From positions 558,001 to 622,000 of the forward strand of contig JALQBC010000022.1 of NCBI GenBank assembly GCA_023375675.1: a stretch of 64,000 bases of DNA, read 5' to 3'. The stretch comes from Cytospora piceicola. Its lineage: Eukaryota > Ascomycota > Sordariomycetes > Diaporthales > Cytosporaceae. The translations under genes were made by a program, and so were the position numbers. Positions 18,715 to 29,980 of this stretch are shown here, in pieces. The notes beneath the pieces are model-generated. The model was not told the DNA's origin. It ran no database searches and saw nothing but the letters and a program-made list of their open reading frames with translations. How positions within the stretch are numbered: position 1 is the stretch's first letter; the number at the start of each line of letters is the position of its first letter.

Positions 18715-20790
18715 ATGGACCGGACGTCAGCGCCGGCGGCCACATGGTTCGACACGGCGCGCATCGAGAGCACCGTGACCCGGGAGTTCGCCCGCTCCCA
18801 GCTGCTCCCCGACGAGGTCGGCCAGCTGGACAGGCCGCTGGCCTTCGGCGACGGCCTCACCGACTGCACGTACTGGGAGTGGATCCAGAGCAAGGCGAAG
18901 CGGCTGTTCCTGATCCTGGTCGACCTGGACCTGGCCGACCAGATCTTCGGCGTCGTCGACGACTCGTGGGAGGACGACGACCTGCCCGTCGCCCTGAACC
19001 AGGTCGAGCGCCTCAGCCTGACGGCCTCCGGGGACCCCCGGACCGAGAGGAAGTTCTTCCACCGCCAGTTCCACTACCTGCTCCGCCCGCTCGGGCGCGG
19101 CGAGCACGCCGACTACCAGGAGGCCGAGGTCGTGCCCCTGGACGTCCACGAGAGGAGGCCCGGCCTGGCCCAGGGCCACCACCACCACCACCACAGCCAC
19201 GACGTGGACAGGGTCGGGCTGCCCAACGAGCCCGGCCGGGTCTTCTGCCGGCGCAGGTTCCCCGTCGGGCCCGAGGCCGGCTGCATGCCCCGCGAGCAGT
19301 TCCTGGCCGAGGTCGCCCTGGCCCGGGACCTCGAAGGCGAGCACGTCGTGTCGTACTGGGCGTCGTACACCCACCAGGGGTACGGCTACGTTCTCTTCAC
19401 GCCCGCCAGCGAGTACAGGCTCGGCGCGTACCTCGCCGGCACGCCGCCGCCGGTCAAGAGCCTCGACAAGCCGGCGAGGCGGCGGCTGGTGCTGGACTGG
19501 ATCCACTGCCTCGCCGACACCCTCTGCCTCGTGCACGCCGGGGGCGCCGCCCTCGGCAACATCAAGCCGTCCACCATCTTCTTCACCCACGCCAACCACA
19601 TCTGCCTCTCGCCCCCCGGCCGGCTCCACCCGGACGCGGCCGGCGGCCAGGGGCACTCGTTCGACAAGGAGGCGTACGACTACGCCGCGCCCGAGCAGAG
19701 GACGGCGCCGGCCAAGCACGCGCCCGTGCCCGCGCGGCCCAGGGCGTCCGGCCCGTCCAGCTCCCGGGGGAGCACCATCCCGCCCGGCAGGAGCGGCAGC
19801 ACGGGCCGGGGCCACCACCACACCGAACAGCACAAGCTGGCATCGCCGCCACCAAAGACGCCGCCGCAACAGCAACAACAGCAACAACAGCAACAGCAGC
19901 GGCCCTCCTCCTCCTCCTCCTCGTCACACCACCACAGCGACCACTCGTCGTCGGCGCACCACCACACAGACCCCCAGGCGGCCGACATCTTCTCCGCGGG
20001 CTGCATCATCCTGGAGCTCCTCAGCCACGGGCTCCTCAAGCGCTCGGCCGGCAGCTTCGCCTCGCACCGCGGCGCGCGGCACAAGAACGCCGGGCGCGGC
20101 GGCGCCGTCCTGGACTCGTCGTTCCACCGGAACCTGGGCCAGGTGGAGACGTGGATGGGCGGGCTGGCCAGGGACGCGGACAAGAAGGCCCGCCGCGCCG
20201 CCGGGGGGGAGGGGGCGCGGGAGGAGGAGGAGGGCGGGGGCGCCCGGCTCTTCAGGGGCGTCACGCCCCTCCTCCACGTCGTCGAGCGGATGCTCTCCCC
20301 GCACCCGCCCTCGCGGCCCTCGGCCCCCGAGGTGCAGAGGGCCGTCTACCAGATCCTCACCGAGGTCAGCGGCGTCACCGCGACGCACTGCGCGCGGCGC
20401 CGGCACGGTGCCGGGGCCCCCGGGCTGAGGGACAGCGGCGGCGGCGGCGCCATGGCGACCATCGAAGAGGCGGACATCTCACCCACCACCACGATCCCGC
20501 CGGCCTTCGGCTTCGGCACCCACCACCACGACTACGCCTACGCCTACGGCGACGACGCCGGCACGAGGCGGAGCAACAGCCTGCGGAGCTTCGTCGGGCT
20601 GGCCCACAGGCGGGATAGCAGCGACGAGAGTGTCAGTAGCAAGAGCAGGAGCAGCAGCAGCAACCAGAGCTATGGGGAGCGGCGGGATGCGCCCAGCGGG
20701 TTGAGGGCCCTGCAAAATCTGCGCATCAGCAAGTCATGGCAGCCCAACCCTCCGGCTGAACGAGATATAGCGTCGCGGCACTCCAGATGA
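18715..20790 (+). CDS. Protein kinase-fold protein, predicted pseudokinase
   Basis: The 691-aa product (ATG 18715; in-frame ATG 18688 is possible, and the frame extends further only from a TTG) has a kinase-like fold with degraded catalytic motifs. The N-lobe has VFCRRRFP where the VAIK lysine is expected and QFLAEVALARDLEGEHVVSYW as helix C. The catalytic loop reads LGNIKPST (about 280-287), so the HRD Asp and the later Asn are replaced, and the DFG position reads LSPPG (about 297-301). The APE motif (YAAPEQ, about 323) and helix F (ADIFSAGCI, about 421) remain. Between them lies a His/Gln/Ser low-complexity insert of roughly 90 residues. Related fungal genes are annotated only as protein kinase domain proteins. 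A signalling-scaffold role is inference. The gene is extremely GC3-rich. Confidence 0.75.
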   Translation: MDRTSAPAATWFDTARIESTVTREFARSQLLPDEVGQLDRPLAFGDGLTDCTYWEWIQSKAKRLFLILVDLDLADQIFGVVDDSWEDDDLPVALNQVERLSLTASGDPRTERKFFHRQFHYLLRPLGRGEHADYQEAEVVPLDVHERRPGLAQGHHHHHHSHDVDRVGLPNEPGRVFCRRRFPVGPEAGCMPREQFLAEVALARDLEGEHVVSYWASYTHQGYGYVLFTPASEYRLGAYLAGTPPPVKSLDKPARRRLVLDWIHCLADTLCLVHAGGAALGNIKPSTIFFTHANHICLSPPGRLHPDAAGGQGHSFDKEAYDYAAPEQRTAPAKHAPVPARPRASGPSSSRGSTIPPGRSGSTGRGHHHTEQHKLASPPPKTPPQQQQQQQQQQQRPSSSSSSSHHHSDHSSSAHHHTDPQAADIFSAGCIILELLSHGLLKRSAGSFASHRGARHKNAGRGGAVLDSSFHRNLGQVETWMGGLARDADKKARRAAGGEGAREEEEGGGARLFRGVTPLLHVVERMLSPHPPSRPSAPEVQRAVYQILTEVSGVTATHCARRRHGAGAPGLRDSGGGGAMATIEEADISPTTTIPPAFGFGTHHHDYAYAYGDDAGTRRSNSLRSFVGLAHRRDSSDESVSSKSRSSSSNQSYGERRDAPSGLRALQNLRISKSWQPNPPAERDIASRHSR
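19867..19899 (+). repeat. Poly-glutamine tract (11 CAA/CAG codons)
   Basis: Eleven consecutive Gln codons mixing CAA and CAG, followed by a poly-Ser run and His-rich blocks. It lies inside the pseudokinase insert between the APE motif and helix F. The mixed codons argue against very recent slippage. Confidence 0.95.
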
Positions 20791-21510
20791 GAGTTCCGTG
20801 GGGAAAGAGAAGCGGAAGAAACAATTTGTTTGGATATACCATGAGTACGTGTGTGTGGTTTGAGATTTCTGGGCGGTTCTTCATGTTTGATACCAACGGA
20901 GGCGGTGAGCCTCGAGGGAGGGTGAAGCGGTCTTGGGTCTGGTGTATTCGGACTATTACACATCAATGTAACCCTACAACTCAATTGGCATGGTTCCTCA
21001 TTTGCTAGGTTCCAGAGTGGCTATGGAAGCGACGGGGATCATAGCATAAACGTTCACATATTGAATCGATGGAGAGGGGCGGTCTAATTCTAGGATAACA
21101 TCCAGTTGCCCGAAATGATACCCAGTCACACGGAAGAATTATGCTCTACCTTAGCCTGTAATATTCACACTTTCCGTGATTTTCCTTTCTTCATAGGAAT
21201 GCCCCGGATTTCCATCCGTCCACATGACATTCTCCTTCACAAAACCAAGTCATTACACCCAAATTCGAATTCCGTCTTCGTGGTCTATCAACAAACAGGT
21301 ATCCATGGGCCGAAGAAGAGAGAATATGCGGGGTCCATCATAAAGTACATGAGCAGTGAATAGAATGCTTAGCTAATGCCGGGTAGCAAGTCGAAAACGT
21401 CAAACATCGTAGCCGTATGCCATGTATGGCCGTCTAATTAAACACCGTCTGTCTTGTCATCATTCATCCGTAAATCGATATCATCGAGCATCGAACACCT
21501 CGTCATCCGA
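20791..21510. other. Intergenic region between convergent genes
   Basis: About 720 bases holding presumed 3' UTRs of the pseudokinase and GH72 genes. Relatively AT-rich with no supported gene. Confidence 0.55.
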
Positions 21511-23121
21511 TCACATCAACAGGGCGAACACCATCATCACACCCAAGAGGCCCGCAGTCATCTTTGTGACCTGGCTGCTAGGACTAGCCGGGCTCTTGGA
21601 GCCAGAAGTACTGGACGCAGATGCAGATGCAGATGCAGACGCAGATGCAGACGCAGCCGCAGACGCAGCCGCAGCCGTGCCTGTTGCAGCGCTACCAGAG
21701 GATCCAGACCCAGTGGGCGAGGATGTGGCGTATGTGGTTCCTTGCAGCGTCTGACCGACCGTAGGGAGCTGCACGTCACCATTGACCAGCCAGGCCCCGC
21801 TTCCAGTGCTCGAGGAGGGACAGGCGCGTGTGGACAGGGTGGCGGTGTCCATGTCCGAGCTCTTGACTCCGGCTGGGGTCAGAGTAGCCCATTGGGCCTT
21901 GAGGTTGGCAAAGTCGGGGGAAACAGGGGTGGGCGTGCCCGCGCGAGTGTAGCCGGCGACGATGTTGGTGCCCACGGCGGTGGGGTCGACGGCAGGGCCG
22001 TAAGAGACGAGACCATAGTTGTTCGTCTCCTCGATCCATTCGTAGATGATGGAGCCGGACCAGTCATTGACCATCTCATCGCCAAAGATGGCAGCCTGGT
22101 CGGAAAATGTTCGAGGTGGGACAGTGTTGCAGCCGGTCTCAGAGAAGAAGATGGGAACGGGGAAGTCTTTTGCACCGGCCTCGAGGTTGCTGTAGCCAGA
22201 GGTCGAGTAAGTCGCGTCACTGCCACACCACTCATAGCTGTTCAGGGAGAAGAAGTCGATGTTGTCGGAGGCGTTACCACCGCAGGTGAGGAAGTCCTGG
22301 AGCATGGGTCGAAGTTCTGCAATGTCAGCGGCGCTATAGCCGACAGGAATTTGACGATAACCCTTGGAGTCCCGATATGCTTTCATATCGCGAACCGCCG
22401 CCTTGATATAGGGTGCCGCCAGGCTCTGGCTGGCTTGGGCAATGACCTCATTTCCAACGAAGAACTACGTGATTCCATATTAGTAAATGGCCCCTTGGTG
22501 TATGATATCGCGAGACAGTGGACAGGGGTTCTAGAGACGCCGGTATGATGACACGGAACAAGAGTACTTACGCCGAGAGTGTTGTCGTACTTTTGGAACT
22601 CATCCATAACCGCGGCAAACCCATCATACTGGGATTGGTTCCAAAACGGGGTAGCCTGTGAGAAAGAAGCAGGATGCGAATCAGTCAAAGTTCGGGTGAT
22701 AGTAGCGGGAAGGGAGTGCTTGGCGTACGGGGAGTATGTAAGTACTGAAAGTGTCCAGGTCAACGAGGAGGTAGATACCAGCATCGGCGAAGATGGACAT
22801 GCAGGCAGAGTGGTCGGAAGAGGCGTCGACGTGGTAGACGCGAATGGAGTTGGCTCCAAGCTCCTTCATCAGCGTGGCGTCGCGACTGCACTGCTCAGCA
22901 TCGAGGAGGGGGTCATCCGAGGTGAGCTGATAGGCGATGCCCTTCAGGAAGTACTCTGTCTCAACGCGTCAGCCAAACTGTTCATCGGGTGTGAGTGAGT
23001 ATATTGGGGGTGGCTTACGGGATCCGTCCTTATAGAAGAACTTGTTGCCGTAGGCCGAGATGGTCGAGATGGCATGGGCAGCGCCCAGCAGGGAAAGGCC
23101 AAAAACGAGAGAGGACTTCAT
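21511..23121 (-). CDS. GPI-anchored beta-1,3-glucanosyltransferase (Gel/Gas family, GH72)
   Basis: Four exons (23121-23019, 22955-22729, 22655-22572, 22464-21511) give a 455-aa protein. It starts with a secretion signal (MKSSLVFGLSLLGAAHA) and continues with the GH72 core: QYFLKGIAYQL, LGANSIRVYHVD, the acid/base Glu in FFVGNE (about E144) and the nucleophile in FFSETGC (about E247). Family enzymes cut and re-join beta-1,3-glucan chains in the cell wall. The Cys-rich X8/CBM43 module of some paralogues is absent. Instead a Ser/Ala-rich spacer precedes a hydrophobic C-terminal tail typical of a GPI signal. The second intron uses the weaker donor GTACGC; joining at that site restores TYILP-ATPFWNQSQY and keeps the frame. 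Confidence 0.93.
21614..21677. repeat. Hexanucleotide coding repeat (GCAGAY/GCAGCC)
   Basis: Roughly ten units of a 6-bp repeat encode the alternating Ala-Ser spacer near the C-terminus of the GH72 protein on the minus strand. The Asp-like reading on the plus strand is a shadow. Confidence 0.9.
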
Positions 23122-23961
23122 GATGAACTGAAGTATGACCGGGCCCAAAACTCGTATCCAAACGAACGTGATGGATTATGAGGTTAAGGATGGGCTTGGT
23201 TGTGTCGGATGTCTGAGGGCGACCAAGAGAGTGTGGCACGCTCCGAGATTGATGGGATCCAAAAGAAAGTATGGAAAGGAAAGGTTGGAGAACCAGGATT
23301 ATTCAAGGCACGGCGCAAACGAAACAAATAGTGTATTTTCATCAAGGTACCAAGAACGGAAAGAGTTGGCAAGTGGGTATGGTATCTCCTTCCCCAGATG
23401 CAGACCCGCTTGAGGTTCAAGGGGGGGGGGAGTGTGTGTGAGAGGGAAGGGGAGAGACAAGAGGCGGACAAGAAGGAGATACGGTTTCAAGTCGAGTACA
23501 CACCGGACAGGATCAATAAAACAAGGGTGGAAAGAACGAAATGACGGTTGAGAACTGCTTCAGATAAAAGACACTTCTTCCAGGGCATGATAACACAATT
23601 ATACGTGCTTAGTGGAAAGAAAGGCTCAGAGGGCAGGTAGATATTGGGTACCTAGATATCTTGGACCTACATACTAGGTACTTACCTAGGTACTGGGTAG
23701 GTAGAATATAGGGCAAGTAGCTGAGTACCTGGCAGGTAGTAGACAAGATTCTGGCAGCGAGCAAAGGAATACGAACGTCGAAGGCCAGCCAATACGGTTG
23801 GGAGACGCCAATGTGTTTGTTGGCTGCAGTCGAGCGCCATTCGCTATCAGGCTTACGGTAATGATTTTAGACAAGGGCCTGGAACACCCTTTCCATACTC
23901 AGTTTCTCGCTTGTGTGAATGTGGATATGCATAGTGGATATGGGATAACTTGCCTGGGCTA

Positions 23962-23992
<31 letters not shown>
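23962..23992. repeat. (CCTG)n tetranucleotide repeat
   Basis: About seven and a half CCTG units in tandem within the intergenic region; no coding role. Confidence 0.9.
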
Positions 23993-23995
<3 letters not shown>

Positions 23996-25834
23996 CGACT
24001 TCTTCCAGGATTGGAGTCGTTAATATCACCACAGTACAGACAAACATGGTGGCCTGTGAACCACACCAGAAATATGTATCTACCTAGAAGAGAGACACAC
24101 GAGAGCAGAGGAGATGTCTGGCGCTTTTTGTGCAGCCATAAGGTTGGTACCTAGACATCTCTAGGCACTATGACCGAGGATGATGATGATCGTTACTCTG
24201 TAGATGGGGTCGACGGTGCCAAAAGATGGGTCGGCTGGGGTGGGCCGCTTTGCAGTCTGCAGCTAAGCAGCGCTTGAGAGGTTTCCTGTGTGGTACGGTG
24301 GCACCCGAGCGGTGGCACCCACATCGTTTGTGTGTCAGGATGTCAGGATGTGTGTTGCTTGGTTGTTTGGGGCGTGGGCGAGAGCGGATTCATAAATCCA
24401 GGGGAAACATCACAGGAGCTAGCACCGGGGTGGGCAGCTTCCTTGGACCTTTTTTTTGGGCCTGCCTGCTGTCTGTTGTCTATTGGCTGCTTCTGATCTT
24501 TCCCCTCGAGTGCCTTGTTGAAGACGGAGATAGGGGCTACAAGAGCGGATGAACATATGTACATACCTAGGTACATATCTACCTAGGTAGGTACCCAGCC
24601 AAGAAGCAGTGCAAGGTTTGTGAGGCCGCAAGCCACCGAGGTATTTAGCTACCTGAGGTATGTTCCATGTTCCATCGCCGAATAGTGAGGCACATTTGCT
24701 CCGGATGGTACATCGGCCGTTAATAGTCTGCTACTTAGGTACATGCAACATCTGCAATTTGCACTTTCCATATGTGACGCACCTTGGGTTTAGACTACCT
24801 AGGTAACAAGTAGAGTTAAATCCTTCTTATCAGCTATCAGCACCAGCGATAAGCAAGATGAAAGGGCTTTGGAAGGAGCTCTCTTGACGCTGTCCAGCTT
24901 GTCCCCATGGGGGTCATTAATGTGGACCTCTTGCGCACCTGCGGGCAAGTCAATTGGTCTACACAGTAATAAGGTCAACTGGTCCGAGCACTTTTGTCAG
25001 GGATCTTTGTTGGAGGATGCTCACAGGGATCCAATTAGCTGTTCTGCGTACCGAACTCTAAAACGTTGTCCAAAGGTGCCACACTAGAATAAATACCTCG
25101 TTTCCCTAGGTACCGACTGTGTAGGTATTTTACCGAATACGGTCCAGGGCGGTGAATTGGTCGACGTGCAGATGTGCCACAAATAACAGTCATCAATCAC
25201 ATCTACCAAAAACAGGGGAACTCATCCGTATTTGTGTCGCCCGGATTGGCGATCTGTGTCGCTCCACAGGCCGAAAAGCAATTTCTGACACAGGACAGTA
25301 ATAGACAGCTGACGTTTGGGTGTAACGGCAGCTGCAACTTCCCGTGGGTGGCCTGTATTTCTACATCGCAGGGGCGCTCATCTCGTCGACCTTTGGTCTC
25401 TCCCCTTCCCTTATGGATACAAGGAACGAACCAACATTGGTGCTCAATGGGCAATTGTACCGTTTCTCATCTGAGAATCAAAAGTGATATGACACAAGAC
25501 TTCGGGATGGACCAATAGTGCTATGATAGAGACTGAAGACTGGAGAGTCACTGGGCGAAATCGACCGGCAGTGGTGTCGGAACATTAAAGATACAAGACG
25601 TACATGCATCATGTCCGACAACTACCTAGGTACTGTGATAGGAGCTAAGACAAAACAGCCGTTGAGACGGCGCACAGTCCGAGACACAAGCACAACGGTC
25701 CGAGACCTTATGGTTCCCTCCGCGAGCCGAGCCTGTAGATATCTACCTAGGTATGTATTTGGACTGTCAAGCAGTATGGTGTATTTGGATTACCTTAAGC
25801 ACGCACAGTATGCCAGGTGGCTGAATACTACTAC

Positions 25835-25985
25835 ATACATACCTACCTAGGTAGGTATATAGGGTAAGTACTCAGTCTTCGAGAATGTTCAGGATCATGT
25901 GACACAACCTTGAAGCTACCAGGATTCGAGGTACACTTATGCATCCCTAGGTACTTACCTACGTACCTACCTAGGTAGGTAGGTA
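25835..25985. repeat. Cluster of CCTAGGTAGG palindromic motifs
   Basis: Two dense groups, at about 25840-25858 and 25940-25985, combine ACCTACCTAGGTAGGTA-type palindromes with variants. Part of the dispersed family seen throughout intergenic DNA in this window. Confidence 0.8.
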
Positions 25986-26426
25986 TTCACCATGGGTATA
26001 CTATGGTAGGTATACTAAAACATACCAAGACCTGCTCATGCAGGACAGATCGGCTCGCTCCGTTGTCTCGAGCCTTGCCTTCCTCACACGCAGTGATACC
26101 TAGCAGTGTGCTCTCTGCAATATGCAATGTTCCAGCAGAGAGATACGGACTCAAGCACCTTATGGCAGCACAAGCAGCGAGTTCGCCTCAGAGAGTACCT
26201 GGGTACTCGGAATATAGGCATTGGAAACGGAAACACAGAGGGAGAATCAGTACACAGTACCTAGGTGTGTATACGAAAAGAAAACAAACCACGCATGTCA
26301 GGCAAAGTAAAGTACCTGAAGATCAACCAGCCAATGGGATGTCAACCATGCGCCCCACAAGGCGTCGGCCTGCCACATGTGCGCGCATTGCTCCCCTGAT
26401 TCCCCGGAATGCATGTGTCAAGTGAT

Positions 26427-26485
26427 CATCAACATCAACATAACATCAACATCAACCTCAACCTCAACCTCAACCTCAACCTCAA
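26427..26485. repeat. ATCAAC/CTCAAC hexanucleotide repeat
   Basis: A short run of ATCAAC units changes into five CTCAAC units, about 100 bases before the inositol-transporter start codon, so probably in its promoter or 5' leader. Confidence 0.85.
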
Positions 26486-26587
26486 ATTCTACTACCTCAC
26501 CCTGCAGTACTACGGGCTTGTGCTGTACCGAATGGCGAAGAGTACTCTGCTTTCCCGTTGGCGATAGGTACTTACTCATGCTGCTGT

Positions 26588-28389
26588 ATGGAAATGGACA
26601 GCCTACAAACCCCTCTCATCTCCAATCGTGACCCGGACGACCAAGACGATGAGCTCCAGGATGCCGTCGAACCCGCGGTCCCCAACGAGGCCCTCGGACC
26701 CTCCTCGCCGGGGCTCTTCATGTGGCTCTTGACCATCTCGGCCGGAATCAGTGGGCTTCTGTTTGGATGTACGGCCTCCCACCTCCCATCTACTCCTCCC
26801 TCACAACAATTCCACAGTATAACGACCTCGAAGAAGAGCGCACCGCTGACAACCCCCCGGCCCACCCACAGACGACACCGGCGTGATATCCGCAACCCTC
26901 GTCTCGATCGACGACTCCCTGTCCGGCCGCCTCCTCACCTCCCTCGACAAGTCCATCATCACGTCCTCCACCGCCCTCTTCGCCCTCCTCGTCTCCCCCT
27001 TCTCCTCCCTCCTCGCCGACCGCCTCGGCCGCAGGCGCATCATCCTGGCGGCGGACCTGCTCTTCATCCTCGGCGCCGCCCTGCAGGCCGCCAGCTCCAC
27101 CGTGGCCGCCATGGTCCTCGGCCGGGGCGTCGTCGGCGCCGCCGTCGGCGCCGCCAGCTTCGTCGTCCCGCTGTACATCGCCGAGCTGGCCCCCGCCGCC
27201 CACAGGGGCCGCCTCGTCACCATGAACGTCCTCTTCGTCACCCTCGGCCAGGTCCTGGCCTACGTGGTCGGCTGGGCGTTCGCCGAGCACGGGGCCGACG
27301 GGGCCGGGTGGCGCTGGATGGTCGGCCTGGGGGCCGCCCCCGCCGCCGTCCAGACCGTGCTCGTCCTGGGCATGCCCGAGACGCCGCGGTGGCTGGTCAA
27401 GGCCGGCCGCCTCGACGAGGCGCGGTCCGTGGTCAGGCGCGTCGAGGGGGGCGCGGCCGGCGCCGCGGCGGCGGCGGCGGACGTTGTGCTGAAGGAGATC
27501 GAGGCCGAGGTCCGCGCGGAGGAGCACGCGCAGAAGGCGAGGCTCAGGTCGGTGTCGGTGACGGTGACGGTGCCGGTGTCGGTGCCGGGCAGGGTAGCGT
27601 TCCTAGACGGCTGGGACGAGCTCTTTGCCGTGCGGAGGAACCGTCGCGCCTTGGCTATCGCTTGTCTGTTGCAAGGTCTGCAACAACTCTGTGGCTTCGT
27701 GAGTCTACGACTTGCTGCAGGTGGGTGGCTTTCACCTTGGGCTAATAAGTGTTGTGCAGAACTCGCTGATGTATTTCTCGGCCACGATCTTCATGCTTCT
27801 GGGTTTTGATAGTCCGACGTTGACGTCCATGACCGTCGCTGTCACCAACCTGCTTTTTACGGTCATAGCGCTGCTGATTATTGACAGGGTCGGACGCCGG
27901 CGGATACTGCTCTACTCGATACCTTTCATGATCCTCGGGCTGCTGCTCGCAGCCTGGGGCTTCTCACTCATGAAGCTGTCGACACCAGCGCTCGCGGCTT
28001 CAGGCGACGCCCCTCCGAGGACACCAGACCACAAGGCAGCAGTGGTCATACTGCTGTCGATCATGCTCTACGTCGCGGCGTATGCCACCGGGTTGGGCAA
28101 CGTGCCGTGGATGCAGAGCGAGCTCTTCTCCCTGAGCGCCAGGTCTCTTGGCAGCGGAGCAGCGACCGGCACCAACTGGGCGGCCAACTTCGCGGTCGGC
28201 CTTACGTTCCTCCCCCTGATGGACATGCTCTCGCCCTCGTGGACCTTTGTGCTATACGCGGCCGTCTGCGCCGTGGGTCTCTGGCTGGTGTATCGGGTGT
28301 TTCCGGAGACGAGCGGGCTGAGCCTCGAAGAGGCTGCCACGCTCCTGGAAAGGGATGACTGGGGTGTTGTAGGCTCCCGAGAACGCTAA
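26588..28389 (+). CDS. MFS sugar transporter, myo-inositol (ITR) type
   Basis: Exons 26588-26768, 26872-27698 and 27760-28389 encode a 545-aa major facilitator with 12 expected membrane spans. After an acidic cytosolic N-terminus come GLLFGYDTGVIS (rebuilt across intron 1), motif A DRLGRRR, PETPRWLV after helix 6, LLQGLQQLCGFNSLMYFS (rebuilt across intron 2), a second DRVGRRR and the final PETSG. The GLGNVPWMQSELF segment after helix 10 is characteristic of proton/myo-inositol symporters, so inositol or a related polyol is the best substrate guess. The cytosolic loop after helix 6 contains an alternating Val/Ser stretch. Exon 2 is far more GC-rich than exon 3. ATG 26594 is an alternative start. 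The plasma-membrane location is family-based. Confidence 0.88.
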
Positions 28390-29745
28390 CGTAAAGGAAT
28401 GGTAGTATATTTGTCACTTGGTAAATGGCATACGAGCAGCCGGCCCACTCTGCCATCTGGGCCGACAGGGATGCCCCGTGGTGGTAGCCGTGCAGACGGA
28501 TAGAAGTGGGCTCGGTGTCAGTGCATTAGGAATCTGCGAATCTAGAATTTTACACTCTTCGCGGGGCTTTCGCGGGGCGGAACATGTGGCCCGGCAACTT
28601 TGCGGGAGTCGGTGGACTGCCGGTTCGACGTCCGCTTCCATCCTTGAGCATGTGAATCACTCCTTGGATTGCAGGTGGTTTTTGGTGTTGGGGGTTTTTG
28701 TTTAAGGGAGGGCAGGCTTGTTTTTCCTTTCCTTCCTTCCGGGTAACGGAAATAACAATGAAGGGTCAGACGGTCAGACGGTATGGAAGATGTACACCGA
28801 GATCTTGAAAGGCCACGCGTGCCCCATGAAGGATCTGAGGTTGGTAGATCGGTCGAGTAGGATCTGCTTCGGGGCCCCGGGGCCGCGATAAGGGGAATTC
28901 GGCGGCGGAGGTTACAAAGCTATTGTCAAGTGCGAAAGAGCGAGGGCTGAGTAAGACAGGCAAGAAAAACTCTATTGACTTTTGAATGTTGACTGTTGGG
29001 ACCCAATGAAAGTGTAAACTATCAGACCATGGTATTTTCCTGGTTTGAAATATCAATCGTAATGTGACCCGGGCGGGTGAGGATTACAAATGAGACACAC
29101 GCAGACACGCCAGCCACACGCATGGATCAAGAAGAGTATTGGCGGCGAGTCCGTGGATATTGGACAGGATTAACCAGATTAACGTAACCGAAGCTCCACT
29201 GGGGAGAACTTGTCAGGCTTGTCAGGCTTGTTTGACAAGACGAAATAAAAAGAAAACCCTTACAAAGAAGAAAAAAAAAAACCCATGCAAGAGAAAACCC
29301 CCATCAAGGAATGTGCGACTCACTTACTCACTGACTGACTGACTGAGTCGACATGATTGTATCATCGCACTGTCATCCACACGCCCTTGAGACGTGTACG
29401 TGCAGGTAAAACTCAAAAACTCAAAAACTCAATACCCCGAAGGGACCCGAAGAGGCGAATGCGGGGGCCGAATGGAGCTTGCCAACACGGACCGGTAGTT
29501 CGTTCTGCTAGACAAGTCTTGGAAGTCTTGGTTGGATCTGTGACAGTCACCAGTTTTGGCATCTGGCTGGCTGGTTGGCGCAGCGGTCAAGCATTTTGCT
29601 ATGAACTACCTAGCATGTCATCCATCCGGGGCTCCACCACTCTTCCCGACTTACACTAGCCAAAATTTCTAGTCCGAGTAAGTGAGTTTTGGTCATCGCC
29701 ATGCTCGTCATGTTCCCATATCGCCCGATGTTGGGCACGCGGACG

Positions 29746-29781
<36 letters not shown>

Positions 29782-29980
29782 GGGGGGGAGGGCGGCAAAC
29801 TCGATCTAGGTTCTCTATCTTTGATCGAATACATATACTTCGTCTCAGCTTCCATATCGGTCTTTGTCTTCCTTCTCTCACAACTGATATACAACAAGAT
29901 AAAGTGCCTTCGTTTTGATCCTGACGTCGTTCAAGGACACCAATATCATACTTGCCTCACCTAACCAGCAACAAGCCAAC
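28390..29980. other. Intergenic region with G-rich repeat
   Basis: About 1.6 kb with only short unsupported ORFs. It includes an A-rich stretch near 29270-29282 and a G-rich array near 29741-29793 that lies 190-240 bases upstream of the next start codon. Confidence 0.55.
29741..29793. repeat. G-rich (GGGGAC)n array ending in a poly-G run
   Basis: Tandem GAGGAC and GGGGAC units followed by a run of G residues upstream of the MFS exporter. The plus strand has enough G-tracts to form a quadruplex in principle. Confidence 0.85.

Larger units (their letters stand above)
23122..26587. other. Gene-poor intergenic region rich in CCTAGGTAGG motifs
   Basis: About 3.5 kb separating two divergent genes. 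I see no gene-like ORF. Copies of CCTAGGTA/TACCTAGG occur near 23650-23705, 24563-24592, 24798, 25106, 25625, 25745, 25835-25860, 25940-25985 and 26257. The ends must hold the promoters of the GH72 and inositol-transporter genes. Confidence 0.6.

Noticed and set aside
18727..19893. 388-codon minus-strand ORF and a 624-codon plus-frame ORF over the pseudokinase
   Set aside because: Both are shadows caused by extreme GC3. Their composition is Arg/Pro/Gly- or Val/Gly-biased, whereas the accepted frame has kinase-fold motifs.
21454..22548. 364-codon plus-strand ORF over the GH72 gene
   Set aside because: Antisense to exon 4 of a clear GH72 gene, no recognisable domain.
23962..23992. Simple tandem repeats as a CRISPR array
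   Set aside because: Pure tetranucleotide repetition without spacers, in a eukaryotic genome.
28611..28632. GGTTCGAC sequence as a tRNA B box
   Set aside because: Spacing to the following CC is wrong and no acceptor stem forms.
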